Assembly (NCBI GenBank): GCA_048054495.1
Contig: JBGMQN010000126.1
Span: 1 to 19,466 of the forward strand
Length of the DNA: 19,466 bases
Direction: 5' to 3'
Source of the DNA: JADFRG01 sp048054495
GTDB taxonomy: Bacteria; Chloroflexota; Anaerolineae; Anaerolineales; E44-bin32
Position 1 is the stretch's first letter, and the number at the start of each line of letters is the position of its first letter. The notes beneath the pieces were generated by a model, which saw only the letters and a list, made by a program, of their open reading frames with translations, was not told where the DNA came from and did not search any database. Shown in pieces: positions 14,432-19,466 of this stretch. The translations under genes and the position numbers were made by a program.

Positions 14432-14772
14432 GCGAGGATGCAGTACAGAACGCGATCTGGGAATCGGATTCCACGGACCCCGAGCAGTCCGAACAGGTGC
14501 GTCAAGCGCTGCGACAGGTGATGGATCCGGAGATCGGGTTAAATGTAATTGAGCTGGGCCTGGTCCGCGACCTGAAGATCGAAGACTCCACCCAGCATGT
14601 GAAAATGATCATGACTACTCCATTTTGCCCCTATGGACCGGCCCTCCTGGAAGGCACGCGCGCCAAGGCGGAGGAGGCCACCGGAAAGGGCACCACCATC
14701 GAGATGGCGATGGATCCGTGGGATCCGAGCATGATGGAAGAGGGCGCGGGCGCTGACTGGGGGCTGTTCTAG
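14428..14772 (+). CDS. sufT: SufT-like Fe-S maturation protein (MIP18/DUF59 family)
   Basis: From ATG at 14428 (ATGA overlap with the sufR stop, GGAGGAGG just upstream) this is 114 aa. The MIP18-family core is clear: VMDPEIGLNVIELGLVRDL, with the conserved DPE, followed by MIMTTPFCPYGPALLEG, with the conserved TTPxCP, and a final MAMDPWDPSMM block. DUF59 proteins such as SufT and PaaD help deliver or mature Fe-S clusters. The N-terminal 30 residues are acidic and probably flexible. Being co-transcribed with sufR and divergent from sufCBDSU strongly supports a SUF role. A longer upstream frame from 14356 lies within sufR and is not the start. Confidence 0.9.
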   Translation: MSEDAVQNAIWESDSTDPEQSEQVRQALRQVMDPEIGLNVIELGLVRDLKIEDSTQHVKMIMTTPFCPYGPALLEGTRAKAEEATGKGTTIEMAMDPWDPSMMEEGAGADWGLF

Positions 14773-14804
14773 CCAATCGACGCAAACAGACTGAATTACG
14801 AAAG

Positions 14805-14840
14805 AGGCCGAGAGCCTTTCGCTCTCGGCCTTTTTATTTG
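14805..14840 (+). terminator. Intrinsic terminator of sufR-sufT
   Basis: A perfect 11-bp stem (AGGCCGAGAGC, 14805-14815, with its complement 14821-14831) and a 5-nt loop are followed by TTTTATTTG, 33 nt after the sufT stop. In reverse the hairpin is followed by CTTTCG, so it may weakly serve the ECF sigma operon too. Confidence 0.92.
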
Positions 14841-14907
14841 CCTCTTTTGCGCAATGCCGAAATCTAAGCCGGCGGGCGCCCTCCTTCGCAATGTTTTGAT
14901 GCGTTGG

Positions 14908-15204
14908 TCAGGCGCCGAGAGCCTTTGATTCGCGCCGCCGGCGCTCCATGAGACTGACCAGACCCAGGAGACCTAGCAGGATACGGATCATAAATCCCAG
15001 CGCGCTGGCCATAAAAATTACGATGGAGGCCAGGATAAGAACCAGCATCCAGGGAGAGAGCACCCGACCTCCCCTGATTGTCACCAGTCGCGCGCGCAGA
15101 TCGCTAACAAAGGAGGGATTCGGCTCGACAGGAACGAGCGAATCCTCAAGCAGTTCCTCGATCCTCTTACGATCTAACCTCTGACGGTTCCAACCGATGC
15201 GCAT
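14908..15204 (-). CDS. Small membrane protein coupled to the ECF sigma gene
   Basis: The 98-aa protein has a charged cytoplasmic N-terminal part (1-48), containing RKRIEELLEDSLVPVEPNPSFVS and DLRARL. A long hydrophobic stretch follows (about 52-86), enough for one or two membrane helices, and it ends in a basic MERRRRESKA tail. It starts 6 bp after the sigma factor stop, so translation is coupled. An ECF sigma gene followed directly by a small membrane protein suggests an anti-sigma function, but no ZAS zinc motif (H-x3-C-x2-C) or other named anti-sigma domain is seen. The family is not recognised. Confidence 0.8.
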   Translation of the reverse strand: MRIGWNRQRLDRKRIEELLEDSLVPVEPNPSFVSDLRARLVTIRGGRVLSPWMLVLILASIVIFMASALGFMIRILLGLLGLVSLMERRRRESKALGA

Positions 15205-15210
15205 CTGTCC

Positions 15211-15786
15211 CTAATCCGGGCTTCCTATGGCTCCGTCTTCCATCATTTTGATCTGGTCCCGCAGGGAGTTCAGCGTCCTGTGGTATAGGCTTTTAATGGC
15301 ACCCTCGGTACGACCCATGATCTGGCCGATTTCGGCATTCGAAAGCCGCTCGACGAATTTCAGGATCAGCAATTGCTGGCGATCGGGAGGCAGCTTGCGA
15401 ACCGCCCGCAGCAGCATCGAGTTCTGCTCGTGCGCCATGGCCAGCGCTTCCGGGTGCGTGATCGCGCCGGTGTCGGCCACATGGTCTTCCAGCGGCACGA
15501 CCGGGCGTCGGCTCCGATCACGATGCCAGTTCGCCACCAGATTATGCGCGATCCGGTACAGCCAGGCGGAGAACGGCACACCCTGGTCCTGGAAGTTCCC
15601 CACGTGCCCAAGCGCTCGCTGGAAGACGCGCGCCGTCAAATCCTCGGCGTCCTGATAGTCGCCGGTGCGATAGTAGATGTAGTTGTAAATGCGCGTAACG
15701 TGTCGATTGTAGAGCTCGCCGAACGCCTCCGGCTCGGAAGCAGCCCGTTGGACGAGCTCCATCTCATCGCTTTCATGGGGCGTCAC
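15211..15786 (-). CDS. ECF-family RNA polymerase sigma factor
   Basis: The 191-aa protein has region 2, about 18-85, with ELYNRHVTRIYNYIYYRTGD, YQDAEDLTARVFQRAL and the -10-recognition part PFSAWLYRIAHNLVANWHRD. Region 4, about 128-178, has LPPDRQQLLILKFVERLSNAEI followed by a helix-turn-helix, GQIMGRTEGAIKSLYHRTL. These are standard ECF sigma features. The start is GTG at 15786 behind GGAAGAAG. The gene diverges from the exonuclease-helicase gene and is co-transcribed with the membrane protein downstream, its likely regulator. The signal it responds to cannot be told from sequence. Confidence 0.93.
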   Translation of the reverse strand: MTPHESDEMELVQRAASEPEAFGELYNRHVTRIYNYIYYRTGDYQDAEDLTARVFQRALGHVGNFQDQGVPFSAWLYRIAHNLVANWHRDRSRRPVVPLEDHVADTGAITHPEALAMAHEQNSMLLRAVRKLPPDRQQLLILKFVERLSNAEIGQIMGRTEGAIKSLYHRTLNSLRDQIKMMEDGAIGSPD

Positions 15787-15911
15787 TCTTCTTCCCGCCC
15801 CGTCCCGTCCGCTTCCTTAAAACAAACCCCAACCCTCACAACTGGTTGCCCTCAAATCATAGCCTTCTGGTCCTCCCGCATCCCGCGGGGCGCGCAGTAT
15901 AGCACAGCGGT

Positions 15912-15917
15912 TATACT
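15912..15917 (+). promoter_or_regulatory. Possible -10 box for the exonuclease-helicase gene
   Basis: TATACT lies 31 nt before the ATG at 15949, leaving a leader of about 25 nt that includes AGGA at 15933-15936. No -35 match is present. The 162-bp divergent gap otherwise shows only GC-rich strings such as CCCGCGGGG. Confidence 0.35.
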
Positions 15918-15948
15918 GCATACGCTTGCCATAGGACGGACCCCGCGC

Positions 15949-18771
15949 ATGCAGACCCTCGTTTCGCTGGACATCGAAACAACCGGCTTAGATCCAGTGA
16001 CGGATGCCATCATCGAGATCGGCGCCGTCCGGTTCCGGGATTCGCGGCAGGAAGATGAATGGACGCGGCTCGTGAATCCGGGGAGACCCCTCTCTCGCTT
16101 CATCACGCAACTTACCGGGATCACCGACGAGATGCTCTCTGGAGCGCCCAGAATCAACGAGGTTCTCGAATCGCTCGAGGCTTTTGTGAGCGAGGATCCG
16201 ATTGTGGGCCACCGGGTGGAGTTCGACCTCAGTTTCCTCCGTCGGCGGGGCCTCTTCGGATCCAATTTACCACTCGATACCTACGATCTGGCTGCCGTAG
16301 TTCTGCCCGACGCCGGACGCTACAGCCTGGGGGCACTGGCCAGCCTTCTAAAGGTCCCTTCTATGAGCGCCCACCGCGCGCTGGACGACGCCAAGACCAC
16401 GATGCATGTTTTCAGGCGGCTGTATGAGCATGTGATGGAGCTCCCGTACCCGCTATTGAAGGCTCTCAGCGAGATGGCGCAGCCTATCGACTGGGGCGCC
16501 GGCTGGGTATTTGAGGCGGCAATGGACGAGCGAATCGAATCGGGCGAGAAAGTTCCGGAAAACGGCCGGCTCGACTTTTCTTCATTCGCCACACACCCGA
16601 CCTCTGAGCGCGCGCTTATGCCGCTCGACGAACCTGCGGGCATCGATATTGAGGAATTGGCGAGCCTGATCGAGCCCGGGGGCGCGCTCTCGCATGCCAT
16701 TGAGGGTTATGAAAACCGAACGCAGCAGGTCCAGATGCTCAAGGCGGTTGGCGAGGCTCTGGCCGAGAGTCGCCACCTGTTGGTCGAAGCCGGCACGGGG
16801 ACTGGAAAGTCGATGGCCTATCTCATTCCCAGCCTTGAGTGGGCGATGACGACCGGTCTTCGCGTATTGATCTCCACAAATACCATCAACCTCCAGGATC
16901 AGCTGGTCCACAAGGACGTTCCAGATTTGCAGGCCGCGCTGGGAAAGGACTACAAAGCGGCGGTGCTCAAGGGCCGGCGGAATTATCTCTGTCCGCGCCG
17001 GCTATCTGCCATGGCCCGCATAGGCCCACGCAATGCGGAAGAGGCACGTATCTTAGCCAAGGTGTTGGTCTGGCTGATAAAAGGAGGCACGGGGGATGTA
17101 AGCGAGATCAATATCCGCGGACCGGTGGAGGCGGCAATCTGGTCGCGGCTGTCCTCAGACTACGAGGAATGCAGCCTGGAGGCCTGTCTGCAGCACACTG
17201 GCGGGACCTGCCCCTATTATCGATCGCGTCGGGAGGCGGAGGGCGCGCATGTGGTGATCGTCAATCACGCGCTGCTGCTGGCGGATATCGCAACCGGAAA
17301 TCGCGTGATACCGGACTATGAATACCTTGTCATCGATGAGGGACACCATCTGGAAGCCGCTACTACTCGCGGTCTTCGTTTTGATGTCACGGAGGCCGAT
17401 CTCAATCGGGTGCTGCGGGAATTGTCGGGGGCCACAACCCAACGCGTGCTTCAGTTAGCGAAGGAGACTCTGCCGGCGGAGCAATTTGTACAGTTTCAAC
17501 CAATCGCCTCCACCGTAGCTGAGGCGGCGCGTGAGGCTCAGCAATTGACAGCAAGATTCTTTAAGCGTCTCCTGGAGTTCATGGACCGCCGGCGGGACGG
17601 TCGTCCAGTCGGTCGCTACGGCCAGCAGGAACGGATATTGCCTTCCACCCGCACTCTTCCCTTCTGGAGCGAAGTTGAGATCGGATGGGATGAACTTCGC
17701 AGTCCGCTCTCCAAGGTCCTGGATTCGCTTCAGGGCATCGTCGCCGCGTCCGAAGGTATCGGTGAGCGCGCGATCGAAGCGCCGGCGGAAGGCCTGCTGC
17801 AAGTTTCGGATGCAGGCCTCTCAGAGGATCTGGCAGTGAGCCTGCGCGCGCTGGCTGGTGATCTTGGCGAGATCATCGCCAGCCTGGACGAACTGATATT
17901 TCAAGCCGACCCTCAGCGCATTTACTGGCTCGAACTGCAGAGTGAACCGGGCCGCCTATCCATGCACGCCGCTCCACTTGAGGTCGGTCCTCTCGTTGAG
18001 AAATACCTCTGGCACGAGAAAGAATCCGTGATAATCACCTCGGCCACGTTGACGACGGCCGGGGAGTTCGACTACATTCGGCGTCGGCTGAGCGCGACGG
18101 AGGCCGATGAACTGGCCTTAGGTTCGCCCTTCGACTACGAGAGCTCGACGATGCTATACCTCATCAATGACATTCCGGAGCCGCAGGAGCGCCGAGCGTA
18201 CCAGGCGGCTTTCGAGCGCGGTCTTATTTCGCTCTGTCGAGCTACAGGCGGGCGCGCGCTGGTCCTATTCACCTCCAACCAGCAGCTGATGACGACCGCC
18301 AGGGCAATTTCAGCCCCCCTCGCCAGTGAGGGCATCGTCGTGTTGGAGCAGAGTGCCGGAGCCTCCCGCCACGCCCTGCTCGAGAACTTTCGCTCTACCG
18401 AGCAAGCCGTGCTGCTGGGCTCGAGATCATTCTGGGAAGGGGTGGATATTCCGGGCGATGCGTTGTCGGTGCTGGCGATCGCCCGGCTTCCATTCGATGT
18501 GCCGAGCGATCCGATCATCGCCGCCCGGGCCGAGACCTATGAGAACTCCTTCGGCGAGTACTCGCTTCCGGAAGCAATCTTGCGCTTCCGCCAGGGGTTT
18601 GGCCGGCTGATCCGCACCCGCTCCGACCGGGGCATCGTAGTGAGCTTCGATAGCCGATTGCTTACCAAGAGCTATGGCAGGGCATTTATCCACTCTCTCC
18701 CGAATGTGACTCAACGAATCGGACCCATGAACGACTTACCCGGCCAGGCCGCACGTTGGCTGGGGATCTAG
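15949..18771 (+). CDS. dinG: DnaQ-type exonuclease / DinG-like helicase fusion
   Basis: From ATG at 15949 this is 940 aa. Residues 1-165 form a DEDDh 3'-5' exonuclease: DIETTG (Asp8, Glu10), VGHRVEFD (Asp93), and HRALDD (His142, Asp147). The rest is an XPD/DinG superfamily 2 helicase with Walker A GTGTGKS (282-288), STNTINLQDQL, DEGH (463-466), GSRSFWEGVDIPGDAL and C-terminal QGFGRLIRTRSDRG. Four cysteines (348, 408, 413, 421) are placed as in the DinG/XPD 4Fe-4S domain. The layout is that of Bacillus-type DinG. It probably acts in DNA repair or resolving R-loops and stalled forks. The open frame extends upstream to 15373, but that part is antisense to the sigma gene and not coding. Confidence 0.94.
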   Translation: MQTLVSLDIETTGLDPVTDAIIEIGAVRFRDSRQEDEWTRLVNPGRPLSRFITQLTGITDEMLSGAPRINEVLESLEAFVSEDPIVGHRVEFDLSFLRRRGLFGSNLPLDTYDLAAVVLPDAGRYSLGALASLLKVPSMSAHRALDDAKTTMHVFRRLYEHVMELPYPLLKALSEMAQPIDWGAGWVFEAAMDERIESGEKVPENGRLDFSSFATHPTSERALMPLDEPAGIDIEELASLIEPGGALSHAIEGYENRTQQVQMLKAVGEALAESRHLLVEAGTGTGKSMAYLIPSLEWAMTTGLRVLISTNTINLQDQLVHKDVPDLQAALGKDYKAAVLKGRRNYLCPRRLSAMARIGPRNAEEARILAKVLVWLIKGGTGDVSEINIRGPVEAAIWSRLSSDYEECSLEACLQHTGGTCPYYRSRREAEGAHVVIVNHALLLADIATGNRVIPDYEYLVIDEGHHLEAATTRGLRFDVTEADLNRVLRELSGATTQRVLQLAKETLPAEQFVQFQPIASTVAEAAREAQQLTARFFKRLLEFMDRRRDGRPVGRYGQQERILPSTRTLPFWSEVEIGWDELRSPLSKVLDSLQGIVAASEGIGERAIEAPAEGLLQVSDAGLSEDLAVSLRALAGDLGEIIASLDELIFQADPQRIYWLELQSEPGRLSMHAAPLEVGPLVEKYLWHEKESVIITSATLTTAGEFDYIRRRLSATEADELALGSPFDYESSTMLYLINDIPEPQERRAYQAAFERGLISLCRATGGRALVLFTSNQQLMTTARAISAPLASEGIVVLEQSAGASRHALLENFRSTEQAVLLGSRSFWEGVDIPGDALSVLAIARLPFDVPSDPIIAARAETYENSFGEYSLPEAILRFRQGFGRLIRTRSDRGIVVSFDSRLLTKSYGRAFIHSLPNVTQRIGPMNDLPGQAARWLGI

Positions 18772-18783
18772 CCGCGCTATAAT
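18756..18783 (+). promoter_or_regulatory. efp promoter
   Basis: TTGGCT (18756-18761) and a perfect TATAAT (18778-18783) are spaced 16 nt. The promoter overlaps the end of the helicase gene, and the efp ATG is only 10 nt past the -10, so the transcript would have a leader of about 3-4 nt. Confidence 0.7.
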
Positions 18784-18793
18784 CCAAGCCGTC

Positions 18794-19351
18794 ATGATTG
18801 ACGTAAACGAACTTCGCAGTGGGGTCACCTTTGAGCTGGACGGACAGATCTACAAGGTGATTGATTACTCGCATCACAAACCGGGTCGCGGCAAGGCCAC
18901 CATCCGCGTCAAGATACGCGATCTTCGCAGCGGTGCGCTGGTAGAAAAGACTTTCAACTCTAGCGACCGCGTCCAGGACATTCGCCTCGATTACCGGACG
19001 GCTCAGTATCTCTACCGTGAGGGGGACCTATTTACATTCATGGACAATGAGACCTACGAACAGCCGACCCTCAACTCATCGGTTCTTGGGGATGCGGTTC
19101 AATACTTGACCGAAGGGCTCGAAGTCAAATTGACCTTCAATGGGCCTGAGCCGCTGGAGGTCGAGCTTCCATCTGCGGTCGATCTCAAGGTCACAGAGTC
19201 GGAGACCGATGTCAGAGGAGACACTGCCACAGGCGCTACGAAGAGTGTCACCACGGAAACTGGCGTCAAGGTAAAGGTGCCGCTTTTCGTGGAGACCGGG
19301 AACACCATTCGTGTCGACACGCGTAATGGCGAGTACCTCACGCGCGTGTAG
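18794..19351 (+). CDS. efp: Translation elongation factor P
   Basis: The 185-aa protein has the three-domain EF-P layout: an N-terminal KOW-like domain (1-63) with RSGVTFELDGQIYKVIDY and HHKPGRGKA, a first OB domain with YLYREGDLFTFMDNETYEQ, and a C-terminal OB domain ending VPLFVETGNTIRVDTRNGEYLTRV, the family signature. EF-P relieves ribosome stalling at polyproline. The residue at the tip of the PGxG loop, Lys34 in E. coli, is Arg32 here. No Shine-Dalgarno precedes the ATG at 18794; a -10 box sits 10 nt upstream. It is 22 bp downstream of the helicase gene and may be partly co-transcribed with it. Confidence 0.97.
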   Translation: MIDVNELRSGVTFELDGQIYKVIDYSHHKPGRGKATIRVKIRDLRSGALVEKTFNSSDRVQDIRLDYRTAQYLYREGDLFTFMDNETYEQPTLNSSVLGDAVQYLTEGLEVKLTFNGPEPLEVELPSAVDLKVTESETDVRGDTATGATKSVTTETGVKVKVPLFVETGNTIRVDTRNGEYLTRV

Positions 19352-19394
19352 CCCTCCCCCTTGACCTCAAGCTCACCCACTAGCGACATTCGCT

Positions 19395-19403
19395 TGCTAT
19401 AAT
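19395..19403 (+). promoter_or_regulatory. Extended -10 promoter element near the right edge
   Basis: TGCTATAAT (19395-19403) matches the extended -10 form seen at the suf and sufR promoters. No good -35 lies upstream. It would drive a gene beyond the window. No gene is visible in 19352-19466. Confidence 0.45.
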
Positions 19404-19419
19404 CTTCCAGCTGGATGTT

Positions 19420-19455
19420 GGGGATTGCTTCGTCGCTACGCTCCTCGCAATGACG
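19420..19455. repeat. Dispersed palindromic repeat (CEERSDEAI-type)
   Basis: On the minus strand the sequence begins CGTCATTGCGAGGAGCG and continues GTAGCGACGAAGCAATC. This is a well-known intergenic repeat found in many bacteria, whose spurious translation reads CEERSDEAI. ATTGC and GCAAT lie near its two ends, allowing a hairpin-like fold. It sits 68 bp after the efp stop. Confidence 0.75.
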
Positions 19456-19466
19456 ATTCATTGATT

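Noticed and set aside
15373..15948. 192-codon upstream extension of the exonuclease-helicase frame
   Set aside because: It is antisense to a clear ECF sigma factor; the exonuclease domain starts normally at the ATG at 15949.

Overview
The window is about 19.5 kb of GC-rich (roughly 58-60%) bacterial chromosome. Two runs of exactly 100 N mark it as a draft or metagenome scaffold. No rRNA, tRNA, phage, transposase or CRISPR is visible. I infer a member of the Chloroflexota. The reasons are the Thr/Pro-rich lipoprotein with an SH3 domain, the sufC-B-D-(small ORF)-S-U order, the exonuclease-DinG fusion next to an ECF sigma gene, and EF-P. This is a family-level impression, not a phylogenetic test.

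Layout. (1) 1-2631: a left-truncated SH3-domain lipoprotein gene (minus) whose leader carries three 36-bp tandem repeats; an unrecognised 315-aa coiled-coil protein with an internal duplication (plus); and a LysE-type exporter (plus). (2) 2632-4388 (minus): a likely three-gene operon of a gap-broken EamA-type transporter, a complete EamA transporter and a DUF1684 protein. (3) 4537-7301 (minus): pyruvate phosphate dikinase followed by a 13-bp-stem terminator. (4) 7398-14840: the core of the window, a complete SUF iron-sulfur cluster assembly locus. The minus-strand operon is sufC-sufB-sufD-(99-aa unknown)-sufS-sufU, closed by an intrinsic terminator, with a Rieske ferredoxin gene just beyond. 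Divergent from it on the plus strand are sufR (a winged-helix regulator with three Fe-S-type cysteines) and sufT (MIP18/DUF59), overlapping by 4 bp and ending in a strong terminator. (5) 14908-15786 (minus): an ECF sigma factor coupled to a 98-aa membrane protein. (6) 15949-19351 (plus): a DnaQ-exonuclease/DinG-helicase fusion and elongation factor P. The right edge holds an extended -10 element and a copy of a dispersed palindromic repeat.

How the genes work together. SufS supplies persulfide sulfur and SufU accepts or relays it. SufBCD is the scaffold ATPase complex, SufT helps maturation, and SufR probably senses cluster status and represses both divergent promoters. The 99-aa protein embedded between sufD and sufS is the best candidate for an undescribed SUF component. 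Two points matter for annotation. SufC has no ATG, GTG or TTG at its true N-terminus and appears to start at ATT behind a good Shine-Dalgarno, so automatic calls would lose 35 residues before and including the start of the Walker A region. Several plus-strand genes have a -10 box only 6-10 nt before the start codon, which suggests leaderless transcripts.
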